A DNA stretch of 64,000 nucleotides, from the NCBI RefSeq assembly GCF_036370855.1, contig NC_088103.1, forward strand, positions 10,789,404 to 10,853,403, given 5' to 3'. The translations under genes were made by a program, and so were the position numbers. The DNA comes from Dromaius novaehollandiae. Taxonomy: Eukaryota > Chordata > Aves > Casuariiformes > Dromaiidae. Each line of letters opens with the position of its first letter. The stretch's first letter is position 1. Below are positions 1 to 22,300 of this stretch, one piece after another. The notes under the pieces are model-generated. The model was not told the DNA's origin, ran no database searches, and worked only from the letters and a program-made list of their open reading frames with translations.

Positions 1-9842
<9,842 letters not shown>

Positions 9843-10985
9843 CTCTAAAGATTGGGAATTTGGACACTCATTTTCTGTGTGCGCTGCTGAATGTAAATAA
9901 CTCATCAGTGGGGTATGAGTGCTGATGTGCACCATTTAGTCAAGCCAAACTGAAATCACATCCAATTACTTTAAAGGTTGCCTTTCAGGAAAAATGATAA
10001 TCCATATTCCCTTCTTTAATAAGCTGCTTGTTAAGCTGGTCGTTTTAGTGCCAGCATATTTGTAACAAACCAGAAGTATGAAATATCCTGTTCCATCAGG
10101 TACTGGATAGCTACTTCTTTATTCACTTTTATCTTGATAGACAGTTCTCTGTATAGGTGAATGGAAACACTTGAGGGAATAAATCAAAGCTGCTTTGAGT
10201 CAGTTTTCTAGGCTCAGTTTGGTTTTATAAGACTTTAAAATGTAGTTTACATACAGCAGTTGCTTTTATTAACATTCCTAATTAAGATACCCTGGTTCTG
10301 TGCAATTTGGAAAAGAAATAGGAAAATTTTCCTTGTCTTCAAAGCCTCATGTTGCTATTTAAAGATTACATCTACTTTTTAAATACTGAACTTTAATATA
10401 CATAATGTAATTAATATCGCATGAAGGTCCCTTGATGACTTGTCTAAACTGTAGTTTTTAACTACTTTTTATGAACTAAAATATTCAGAAGATAAATCTC
10501 TTAAAGTGAAATTCTGCTTATTGAAGATCATAGTTAGTCCTGCTGGTTTCACTGTATGTTTGATCTGTAATCTCTTTGTCAAAAAAAAAAAAAAACAACC
10601 CCAAATCACAAGAAACAAAACTAGAGATGCAACTTGATGGTTAAGAAGTTTACATGCTCAAATTCTATTTTAAAAAAGCATATGTGCAATACAAAGTATC
10701 CTCTACTTGATGGATCTATTTTAGTTTCCTTATGCTACCTCACATTGTACAGTCTTGCTGAGCCTTTTCTTTCAAAGATTGCTGGAGGAAACATCAAATT
10801 TTTTTGACTCCTTAAAAATCATTAGTATTTGAGAGATGTTTTCTCTTGGATCAATGTCAAGCCGTTGAGCACAAATAGTTACGGATAAACTTGTTGATGT
10901 TAAATGTGAGCATTTTCCAGTTTTTTAACTTGTTCTCTGACTTTTGTAATGTTTGAAATAAAAGTTTGATGTTTTGTTATGTTTC
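9843..10985 (+). other. DNA2: DNA2 3' UTR
   Basis: AT-rich, non-coding sequence after the DNA2 stop, ending shortly after an AATAAA at 10957-10962 that is followed by a GT-rich stretch. The end is inferred from the signal. Longer forms are possible, because further A-rich signals occur up to 12.4 kb. Confidence 0.6.
10957..10962 (+). terminator. DNA2 poly(A) signal
   Basis: Canonical AATAAA followed 6-20 nt later by TGTTTTGTTATGTTT, a plausible U/GU-rich downstream element. It is the best signal within 1.2 kb of the DNA2 stop. Confidence 0.6.
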
Positions 10986-12640
10986 GATGCTTTACATAAT
11001 TTTTGCATTATTCAAAACATTTCTGAATAGTTAACAGGATATCCTGTTCTCAGGTTAAAATATATACTTGGTCAGCAACTATATGAATGCCCTAAGCCTT
11101 TCAAAAGATTGTATCAAATGAATTATGGGGGGGAGTTCCTCCTAAAGTATAGCTCTATTACAGTAGTGCAGTTTCAGCGCTACAGTAGTTTTGGAATAAT
11201 ATATCCTTGTGTAGAATAGTGTTCTATGTTTGGAATCAAAAATGTACAAAAGTCTTAAATTTTAGCTTATCCAGGCAGTGATCTGTGTGTTATATTAAAA
11301 AAAAAAAAAAAAAAAAAAACCCCAACTGCCATCCTGCCACAAAATTGCATGAGAATTGGGCACAAGGACAACCCAGTGGTTCCTTATATACTTTTAAAAT
11401 ACATCCTTCCTTCTTGTTGTGTGGTAAAAATTGGACTGAGTGGAGAGATCTATAGGTTAGTGTTTTGATCTGGTATTCTCCAATGAAATGGAGATGGGAC
11501 TTATAAAAACTCCTGCATTCCAATGAATGTCAAAATAATACATTGTGAGAGTAAAATGAATCACTTATTCACTGTCTTTAAACCATGTCTTTGTAATGCA
11601 GAAAGTCATTGATACTGCTGGAGACTTAACAAATATGGGTTGAGCACTATCTTAGTGATGAACATGTTGCTGGGATTCCTAAAAATACCATAGGAATTTG
11701 TATGCCAGGCTAATAGGATCAGAGCCTGAATTAGGACTGTTCAATATTTAAGCTTATCTGTTCCTTTTCTTTTAAGAGAGGTAGGAATCATACTGTATTG
11801 GAAAGGCTGTAAGAAGACACTGTGTTCTTAAAGATTTTTCCTTTTTTCAATGTAGTCTCTGAAATAGGACGGGGAAAGGGGAGGTGAAGCATCTGCTTTT
11901 GTTCTACAGCTTGCCCTTTAATTGATCTCAAAAAGGATAGAGGTAAGATTATGATTTGAGTAACTACACTTTGGAGTGTTTTTTTTTTTTTTTCTTTTAG
12001 TGCAAGTGTCTCATGCAGTAAGTGTGAGATGAGATTCCATCTCTCTGGCTGAGCTTTTCCATCACAAAAATGTTTGATCTTAAACTGTGAAGACCTGTGG
12101 GGCTGCAGAGTTTTTTCTGTTGAGAGTCAAATTTCTATCTTTGTTTTAGTAATTTTGAGATGTCTGAGCTTTTTACCTTTGAAAAGACTACCTCTTCCAT
12201 ACACTTTTTTTAAGGTGTTTGAATTGTAAGAACTAGAATCAGGCATGTTTGTTTTAAGATATGAGAGGTGTTTCTGAAATGTGTTATTGAGCTTTGGAGA
12301 ATTAATATTTGAAAGAAACAGCAGAGCTTCACACTCAGGATTCATGAGACTCCCAGATTGTGTCTAAGCTGCTGGACATGAACACTGTCCTAACACTCAT
12401 TAAACAGGGGTGGCAATATCATTGTGAAAATAAATGTATATTTTTTGCAACATGCATGATTAGGGGAAGGGCCTTGTAGCTAGGTGTGGTTTTTCTTTTC
12501 TTTTTTTTTTTTTTTACTTCTGGGCAGCCTTTTCAGTAGAAGGGGAGGAGGAGGGGGTGGAGGTGTCTGGGAGGGTTCCCTTTCTGAGGGAAATCTCATC
12601 CCGGCTGTGCAGTGGGGGTGAAGGCCCTGAGCCGCAGCCT
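10986..12640. other. DNA2-RUFY2 intergenic region
   Basis: No coding exon was recognised. It holds a 23-base A run (11297-11319) followed by CCCC, T-rich tracts near 11980-11998 and 12494-12516, and an AATAAA at 12429-12434. It could contain distal DNA2 3' UTR or upstream RUFY2 promoter DNA. Confidence 0.5.
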
Positions 12641-12739
12641 AGGGCTTGTGCGGCACTGAAGGGAGGAGGAAGAGGGGAAAAAAAAAACAAAACAAAACCC
12701 CACCACGCTGTGCCCCCAAAACTAAAAACGTGACGGCCC

Positions 12740-13310
12740 TGCCGCTGTGGCCTCCCCCCGCCCCTGCCTGGGGGCGGGACGGGTCCTCCCGCCGCCGGGG
12801 GCGCCGTTGGGCGCGGGGGGAGGCCGGGCCCACGCCGCGGCAGCCGGGAGGAGCAGCGGGGCCCGCAGGGGGCGGCCGGGGCGGCTCCTCCCTCCTCCTC
12901 CTCCTTCCCCTCCTCCTCCTCCTCTCCAGCCATGGGTAAGTGGCGCCCGGGGCTGCGCTGGGCCGGGGGGCTTTGGGGTGCCCGGCTGCGGGGCGGCTCG
13001 GCTCCGCGGGGCGCGGTACCCGGAGCCGCGGGGGAAGGGGCCGGCGGAGCAGGGGCGCTGCGGCAGCGGCGCCGAGCCCCCCGCTGCGGGGGGCCGCCCG
13101 AGCCCCGGCCCTCACGTAGGCAGAGCCCCGCCGCGAGTAACGGCGGCGTGGCGGAGACGATGTCCGCGGGGGGCCGGCGCGGCCGTTGGGGCGGGCGGCG
13201 GGTTCTGTCCGCCTCAGCGGCCGGCAGAGGCGGCGCCGGGGCTCGGGGAGCGGCGGCGCGGCGTTGCCTGCTCGCTGGCAGGCTGGCGTGAAGGGACGGT
13301 GCTGCGGTCC
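12740..13310 (+). promoter_or_regulatory. RUFY2: CpG-island promoter of RUFY2
   Basis: A sharp GC-rich, CpG-dense block in AT-rich surroundings, with GGGGCGGG/CCCCGCCC Sp1-type boxes near 12755-12780 and no TATA box. It contains the first coding exon. A pyrimidine tract made of CCT repeats (about 12885-12928) lies directly before the ATG, probably in the 5' UTR. The start of transcription cannot be placed from sequence alone. Confidence 0.8.
12932..12935 (+). CDS. RUFY2: RUFY2 coding exon 1 (ATG plus one base)
   Basis: Only ATGG is coding; donor ATGG|gtaagt follows at once. The preceding gccATGG is a near-ideal initiation context. Splicing to 15625 makes codon 2 GCT (Ala). Because only four coding bases are present, the exon rests on splice phase and on the family start MA[10 protein letters not shown]. 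Confidence 0.88.
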
Positions 13311-16300
13311 GTAGGCTTCGTGACTGCGCGTTTTTACCCTTATTTATTTATAATGAGCCTCTGGCTGCTCATGCAGACTGGGAGAAAAATCTCTCTTGGG
13401 TCAAGCCTTGCTAGCGTGGCTGGCGAGGCTAGCGAAATCGCTGTTGCCTACAAATAGTCTCTTCAGCCGCTACTGTTTTGGGTGAAAAAAACTGTTCTCG
13501 GTCCATTTTGTGCCCTGAGTCTACCCCGTCAGGTCCTGGAGCAGCAGCTCTAGAAAACACGCTATGTAAAATCCTAAATCTTGATTTTTTATTTATTTTT
13601 TTTTTTTTTAAGAAGCAGGCAAAGGAAAAGCAGCTGTGTGCAGCTAGATCGCGCTTTGTGATGGACGTAAAATGCAGTTCTGACTCAGAAAGACCAGGCA
13701 AGAGAGCTGACAATTAGAAGGACAGTAGCCGTGGAACTGTGTCTGCGGGGAGGGTCAACCCCAAAAGTCAAAGTTAGGTTGCTTGAAATAAAAGGAATTT
13801 GTAAGATGCCTTTGGGGAAAATAGCCTGGCTGTATGCTGAGGGAGAGCGATCCCACCTGAAACCTGAATCCTGTGACAATGTTTTGAGTTTAGTACTGTC
13901 GGTACCAAATCCAATAAAAAGGGAAGCCAATGTGAACTTTACTAATAGAAATACTCTTGTTGCGAGGCCTCCCCTGTTCTAGAAAGGGGCTACTGATACT
14001 GCATTTTTTAGGGTTGATTCAGTCCCCCATGTTTGAGTGGACAGGTGGTCAAGAAAGAAACTGGGGAACTGTGACAGCTAACTGGGGAAATACTTGCCAA
14101 AGTACTGCCTCTAATTGTCTTCTCTGACAATTTTTAATGTTTTCTGTTGGAGTACTGGTAAATTGTGAGAACATGAAAGTAGTTTTTAAGGCTATCTTGG
14201 GTACATCGTCATAGTAATTGTTTTCTAGAAAAATGAGATAGATTAGGTAATGTAGTGTAGTATTGATATTTAACAGGCAGTTAGAAAAGTGGAAAAAAAA
14301 ACTAGGTTGTCAGTATCTGATACCTAAATACATAAAGCTTTGATATGCAAGAAATCAGACAAATCATGTTGTTGCTGTTTGGGGAATATATTGAGGGATG
14401 AGTCCATCTGTTACAGCGATTCTGTTTTTTTCTTTGGTTTGTACACCAGCATTCCGAGTTCTTTGTGCTTTCCGATGTCTGAGATTAAGTCATATACCAA
14501 TACTTTGATTTGTGGAGGAAGAAGCTAACAGTTTTCCTCAAACACAAATATGTGTATGTGTTTTGACATATGTGGCTCAGTGTATTAAAAAAAGATGATC
14601 TGTGTTCTTCACTTACTTATTGCACTTCCATCTGTTAGTTTTAATCACAGATAGCGGAAACCAGTAAATCTTAACTTTCTTTGCTCCTTCCTAAGTTACT
14701 TTGTTCATGGCGAATAAATAGAAGGTTGCTTTGTTTCAGTTCCATCTTGGCAAAATAGAGGGTGACCTGAAATAAAAAGCTTTATTAAAAATAAAATAAA
14801 CTAAGAATCTCTTGAACACTCTGGATTCAGTAGTTGGAGCTCTAAGAAGAGGAACCTTGTCCATCTTGTCAGATTAGAAAGTTTTTAAAAATCTGGAATT
14901 CTACTGGTCAGACTTAGTCCCCAAATCTAGGTTTTTGTAATGTTACATTTTGTAGGCTTACTAAAAATGTTTTTAAGTGGAACTTTCAAAGCAGCGCCTT
15001 TTGGTATTCTTAAACTTTCCTGCGTAGAAAATATTTTGTAATTATATGAGGAACTTAAATCTCAGTTCTTCAAAAAAACAAATGTGCACATGTACTGTTT
15101 TCCTGGACCTACTCCAGTTCTTACTCATGGAGACTATTTACAACATAAAAAGGAAGGTACATGTTTATGTCACTGTGAAATTAGGGTCACCATAGAAACT
15201 GATTACGTACAAGAGAAGTATGATGTCACGAGTATGAATGCAGCTTTGACATCATGGTAATAGCACTGATTCCTGTTATGCAGCTGAGCTTTTGAGCACA
15301 GCATCAATGCCCATTTTAAGTTAATTCTCAGTTATTGACCACTACCAATATGAACTGAGACAATAAAGTAATAGAGAATTAACATTTTGAGCCTTGTTTG
15401 TTCACTCACCTATTAAAACAATGTAAGAACCGTTAAGAGTGTTTGTTCTGGAGTGTATGTTGTTCTGTAACATGGTTCTGTATAGCACTTACTAAATTAT
15501 TCCTTTGAGTTTCGCTACATTAAGATAAGATAGTTTTCACTGGAACAAGGTGGCCATGAATCATTTTATTATGTTGTGTGTCTTCTAAAACTTGAACCAT
15601 AACTATTTTTCTTTCTTGTCCTAGCTGTCAAAGACCCTACAGCTGTAGAAAGAGCAAATTTACTAAACATGGCTAAATTGAGTATCAAAGGACTCATTGA
15701 ATCAGCTTTGAGCTTTGGCCGTACTCTGGATTCTGACTACCCTCCTTTGCAGCAGTTCTTCGTTGTCATGGAACACTGCCTGAAGCATGGCCTTAAAGGT
15801 GTGGTAACTGTTTTAGCTGCATGTTTCTCATACCAGACTTAACATTTTTCTTTCATTTAATATTTTTCCTTCATTCTTTCGTGTATGAGATAAAATTATA
15901 GTGCCTTATATTGCTTTAAAAAGTAAATATGTAAATTGTCACCTTTTATAATCAATGTCGTCATTTGTAAATAATCCAGGGATTACCAGAACTGCATGTA
16001 TGTTACTCAGGTTTTTAGTTAGTCACACTTTTTGTATTAGTTGTGCTCCAGCAGCAGCAATTTTATGGTCACAGCAAAGTAATTCTTAAGGTAACTTCTG
16101 ACACTGGTGAACTGACCGCTTATTTTGAAGGACGTTACTCCAGTAACTTAAATTAACTCAGATATTGTATTTTCTTTTACTAGTAAGAAAATCCTTTCTA
16201 AGTTACAATAAAACTATCTGGGGTCCTCTGGAACTTGTGGAGAAGTTATATCCAGAAGCTGAGGAAATAGCAGCAAGTGTCAGAGATTTACCTGGCCTCA

Positions 16301-19300
16301 AGTAAGTTGTAATGGTAAAATACAGCAAGAAAACATAGGGCCTGATTTGAGAATTTACAGATGTCTACAAATTTCATTTCACAGTAACGAAGCCTCTGAA
16401 AAGCTAACATATAATATTGAGGGAAAGCATAGGTGATGTGTTTTGTAGGAAACAGCTAAAAATAGTAAGATGCTTGTTTTTGTTTTCTTATATCCATGGG
16501 AGAAGAGTTTTCCGAACGTTGGACACTGTAGAAAGGGATGGGTTACGTAATGAGCAGTTCACAGTCTCGAACTGCGGTAAACATGTGAGTCCAGTCAGCT
16601 AAGGCTGTGTAAAAACGAAAGGTGTAATAGTGAAGGAGAAAGAATTGGGCAGCTCTTCAAATGCTTGTGGTAGGATTCTACAATGTAGGATCCTTCTCAA
16701 ATGTAAATTTCTGCCATATAATACAATCTCCTGCCATCCCTCAGCACTCTGCTTTTGTGTTTAGCATTATAATTGGCTGTACATTGAAATCTGGAAGGGT
16801 TTGGTTATGTTGTGATCGGTTGGTTATCTGACAGTATAAAAGGTTATTTATTTACTGCTTTAGACCTTGTCTGAAGTGCAAAGGTATGTAAATTATTATC
16901 TACTCTTGTGTCAGGCTGGATGAAATAATACCATTTGCCAAGTATCACACTTCCTGCCTTGATACAACATACATTTCTTTTGCATTTAGGTGCTTACTAC
17001 ATTTTGAGTGTGCAGGCCCTAGAAGAGAAGGCTGTAAATGTCTAAGTTTAATTTGTTGGATATTAATGTTAGCCAGTTCGGTACATTCTTATCCTTCTTG
17101 AAATGTCTTTCTAAGATATCACCGAATTTGTAAAGAGAGATGAGTTAAAGCTAGAATTCAGTATGTGTAGACCCAGAGAACTGGATTGGGAAGACAAGCT
17201 TCCCAAGTGACAGACATTTGGTTACTTTTCTCATAGTTCCTCTGAAGACTATAACAGAGTCGCAGAAGGGAGTCGGATTTGTTGTAGAGACTTTACTTCA
17301 GCTAGATGCTGAAGATCACCTTTATGGCACTGTCAGGTTAAGAAGAGTGTGTTTGCAGGATAAAAGCACCACTGTTTAGAATTCTCTCCATGCTGCTAAT
17401 GGCGTGTTGTGTGAAAACAAAGTATGTTTACATACAACAGTGTGTAGAAAGCTAAATGTTCTCACTGTCCAGGCAAAGCGGTTAGTTTTACTGGCAGGCT
17501 CGTGTGCTTTGTCTCCACCAGTTCTTTCCAGGGTCTGCTCCAAGCTAAGCTGAGTTGGTGAAAAAATTTCTGACCTTTTCTGAAAGTTTTGAATTGAAGC
17601 CTAGAATTACGTCTTCACTGACTGTAGCTACTCAACTAATAGTTTAAAATAACTTTTCAGAAATCTCAGTTGTGCAGTTAATAGGCCGATAAAGATAATT
17701 AAGACAGTAAATAAATATATTGTTGGTCTTGGACTGTTTGTCTTCTCCATCCTCCCTTCTCAGGACACCCCTGGGCCGTGCCCGTGCCTGGTTACGGTTA
17801 GCACTAATGCAAAAGAAAATGGCTGACTATCTTCGCTGCTTAATCATTCAGAGAGATCTTCTCAGGTAAACAATTAAGTAGATTTTGTTTAGAGTTTTAT
17901 TTTAGAGGAGTGGTCTCCTGAACAAGCATTATTATATTCTATTTGCTACTTTTTAATGTATCCATAGTGTAGCAAGACCCAGTTTTTGGCCTGTGGGCTG
18001 ATTTTTTCCAGTGCTCAGGGCAGAGGGACCAAACACTGCTGGGTCATCAAGACTGAGGGACAGCTGACAGGTGAAGAGATGATGTTCTGAGGGAAACCTC
18101 ATCATGGTAGAGAGCCCTTCTGCAACGTGCTTGACTATTCTTTCATAGGTGAGGGTGATGGAGAAATGCTCCCTCTTCATTCCTTGGCCATGCAGAATGG
18201 TGGACTAGAAACCTCTGGAGAGGCGAAGAATTCACCCCTACCATATGCATAGTTTACTACCAAGCAACCCTTGCATGGAGGCCTAGTGCCTTGAAATTTC
18301 CTCTCCTTTCACTATTCCAAAACTGGCATTGCTCTGGCTTACTCAGCTTTGCATTCTGTTGTGCTCTGTATAACTTCTTATTTGTGGTGGGGTAATTGGA
18401 GCATAAAGGGAAAAAGGACTTGTCATCTTCATTTCAGTCCTATCACCTATACATATTTAATCCCTTATCTGATTTCTTTAATTTCAAGCATGTATTCGTT
18501 AAAGTCCAGAACTTCTTTTGCACGTGAAGTAAAAAATTCTGTCATTCTTTTTCAGCATGTTCTAGCATTTCTTAACAGCATAAGAATGGTCTGATTCGGT
18601 TTGGCCAAACATCCATCTAATTGAGTATGCTATCCAAGACTGGCTAATAGTAAATGTATAGGGAAGAGTGTTTTTTGTGGGGGAATAAGAGGGGGGGACA
18701 AGATGAGTCTTATCCCCCAAATTGCCCAGCACTCCAGCAGCTTGCGGCTCAGCTTTCTTGAGGCAAAGCTAGTGTCTTTGTTCTTAATAGCCTCTGAGAC
18801 AGACCATTTGCTTTCTAGTTTTAAATATTCATGGTGAAGTCAAGGTATGGGCAGAGCCAGTTAATCTTTAAGAACATTGGAGTAAGGCTAAAATAAGAGA
18901 AGCAATTCAGATTTAGATGTTACTTACTATTAATTTATTACATGTAAATGTAATAAAGTCCACAATGTAACTATTTGATGCAATTCTTCTTATTTAACAG
19001 TGAATTTTACGAGTATCATGCACTCATGATGGAGGAAGAAGGAGCAGTTATTGTTGGTCTGTTAGTTGGGTTAAATGTGATAGATGCTAACCTGTGTGTA
19101 AAGGGAGAAGACCTAGATTCACAAGTAAGTCGATACAGGTTAAATAATGTACACATGGTTCATAGGATTTTTATGTGCAGTAGTTTTTGTTACTCGAGTT
19201 GTGACTGACTAGGACTTCTGCTAGAGACTTTTTACAAAAACTTGCTTTATGTAGTGTAATAAAGAGCTATAAGAGGGTGTCTGCTTTCAGTATACAAAAT

Positions 19301-22300
19301 AAGACTTATTTCAGTAAAATTCTCCTTCCTTTGCAAACTGTTTTGACTTTGAACTTTGTTCAAAGGTAAAACTTGTTTTCTGAAGGTATTGGTGGCTGTC
19401 CAGCTGAGTTTTTACAGTAATTTTGTTTGTGAAAAGTAGTGTAAGGCATGTTCCTCAGAGGAGTCAGAGGAAACAAGCTGTAGTGAGCAAAAAGAGAGAC
19501 TTCTGAAGTATGGTGGAAATCACATCCAGGAGTGTAGATTTAGTGTGTTAGAAAAAAATCTGTTTGATGGAGAAAATGTGTGTATGCACACATGGAGGAT
19601 GATATATAAAAGCTTTTGGAGGAGAGACTTTTTAGAAAAGGTTTGGAAGGAACAGGTAAAAAGAATAAGATAGGATAGGAATGAAACAAGAGAGTGTCAT
19701 ACAAGCCAAGCGAGCTCCAGAAGGAAACAGGTAGATTAGAGAAACTGAAACACATCTATGAAGAGACTGTTAGAGACCAAAAGGAGCAGTTTCAGGAAAG
19801 CAGGCCGGGTTAAGTGCGTTTGTAGAGGTTTATGGATAGAGGTGGAAGCAGAACTCATGGTAATGTTATTTATAGCCCGTATGATTACATTAAAGCTTTC
19901 CTGTTAAGTTGTTGACTAAGCTCAGTCAAATGTATGTCATCTTTTCTTAGTACTGGAAGGAGTTCAGTTCATTGCATGTTGTTCATTTTGTTTCTAAGGT
20001 AAAATTTTTAATTAATATGTGAGAGTATATCTTTTTTAAAAGAATCTTGAAAATGTTACTGTTCAGTTTTTTATGCTTCAGTTAAATCTGCTGAAAATGG
20101 ATCAATCTGAGAAAAGTTGGTGTAACTGAGACTTTAGTAATTACGTAGATACAAAACCATGAATAGCAACAGCAGTTACTTGTATGATATGAAACTGTAT
20201 ACATTTGCTTTCCCCTAGGTTGGGGTGATTGATTTCTCTATGTATTTAAAGAGTGATGACGACATTGGGGGTAAAGAAAGGTATGTTCTCCCCAAATACC
20301 TCAGATTTTGCTTATTAATGAATGATTTCTTGGAGGGTGTCTTCTTCTTTGTAGAGGCAAGTCAGGTTCCCAAGAGATGAAGTTTCCAGATCTAACAGTC
20401 TTGAGCAAGATTGTGCAGTACATTGTTTTGTATTACTAGTTAGCTGGCAGAATACTTGTACTCTGCAGCAAGCCAAAGCAACATCACCTACTTTCTTTAC
20501 CTGATGGCCAGTACTGGAGAATTTCGGGATGGCTGCGTAAAGCCATCTTGCTAAAGATGCCAAGAACCTGTCAAAATAAAAAGCGGGGGGGGGGAAGGAA
20601 AAAGCCAAAGAATCTGCTAACATTTAAGCCCTCGGCTTGGGTTTTAGTCAGTATTTCAAAGAACCAAAGTTATGGTAAGGTAAATGAATGTGCTTTTTGT
20701 TTTGAGACTGTATATATTCTTAACGCTTTACGTGTAATAATTGCTTGTAGTCACAGCATTGGTTATTTTATCTCTCACTACTGTCTTGTGGTAGAAGTTG
20801 CTGACTTGAGCAGTGAGGTAGTGAGATGAAGTTGCTTCCTTTTCTTTTAAACACATTTAACATGGACATTGCGTGTGATAGATATATCTGTTTTCAGTAC
20901 ATAATTGACAATGTCATTTTGTTAAAGTTCATTTTATAATGTTCTTGCTTTAGAAATGTCCAGATTGCTGCAATTTTGGACCAAAAGAATTATGTTGAGG
21001 AACTAAACAGACAATTAAAGTAAGTATTACTTTGCAGTATGCATGTCAGTCCAGGTTTTCGGGTAAAACACCTCTGCTTCCTTTTATACCACGGCTTTGT
21101 GAGCAAGAACTTCAGGGAAACAGGTGAAGATTCTTTGAGGATGCAGCACTGTTGGAAAAGATGCACTCTTTTCTGGAGAGACTGAGGGGAGGAAGTCTTA
21201 ATTTTCATTCTTTTGTTTTTGATAGTTGGAACCTTTAGAGACTGAAAAATACCAGACCAAAATTGTCAAAGGTACTTTAGATTCAGAACTTCACAGGAAC
21301 AAGCTAGGTGTGGATACATTGTCAGAAATATGATTTTAACTGCATTCCACTCAAGAGTTTTGAGCAAGTATTATTGAATGCTCTGGATGAATTCACATGT
21401 TTTTGTTTCTTTGTCTTTCATAATATTTTAGTTTGTAGCTTTAATGATTAGGACCACAACTGAGTGGATTCACCGGTTGCTGGAAACTATTTACGTGTTG
21501 TAGGTTGTGGTTCTCACAGAGACATAATTTTCAGGAAAGCAGCATTAGCTGCTAATATCCTGTCGTAAATGAAGAAAGTCGGTGCCTTTTTCTTTCCACT
21601 TCCTGCTCACTTTGGTGGGTGGAATAAACCTAGTCCATGAGCATGTTTGTTACTGTACAAATACAGGAATAGTGATTGTATCTGAAGAATATTGTATGAA
21701 AGGAAATAATGCAAAGAGGTTAAAAAAAAAAAACCCAAGAACTGCTTCTATAGGATCTGTAGTATAGCTGATCATCTTGGTTCCCTTTTGAAACAAAATA
21801 ATATTTTTTTCATTTTTTAATGTTGATAATCTTGATTATTAGTTACTATATGGCTGCTGTGATGCTACAGGCACTCTGATTTGGAATTTTGCCAGTCACT
21901 GAACAGAAACCTCCAGCAGGACACAGTATCAAGTATACAGTAGTACATCAAATATGAGCCAAATGGAAGTAAGTTAAGGAGGAGAAAAGAATTGCCACAA
22001 GCAAGAACAGTGGTGGTTGTGTAATGTAATGATAGCTATCCATTATCTCAGTGATCCTGTGTTTATTCAGTATGTTCTTGTACACTGGTTTATGCATGAA
22101 ACTATTGCAAACCAGCAGCTGAACAGTTTTCCTCTTTTATTTCAGGTCAGCTGCTCCTCTCCACACATCATAAACTGCATTAATCTCTTCTACCTAGCTA
22201 TTCTTAATGAACTGGTAACTTCCTGAGGGCACCACAGTAGAAATAGGGGAAAAAGGAAAGGGTGTTACAGAACAGGCGTTTTTTTCTGTGCATAAAGGTC

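Noticed and set aside
11297-11319. A23 run as the tail of a processed pseudogene or retroposon
   Set aside because: No recognisable gene or SINE body before it and no target-site duplication seen by eye.
12639-13457. Overlapping open frames of 97-236 codons on both strands around RUFY2 exon 1
   Set aside because: Same GC-composition effect in the CpG island; the real coding content is the four bases of exon 1.
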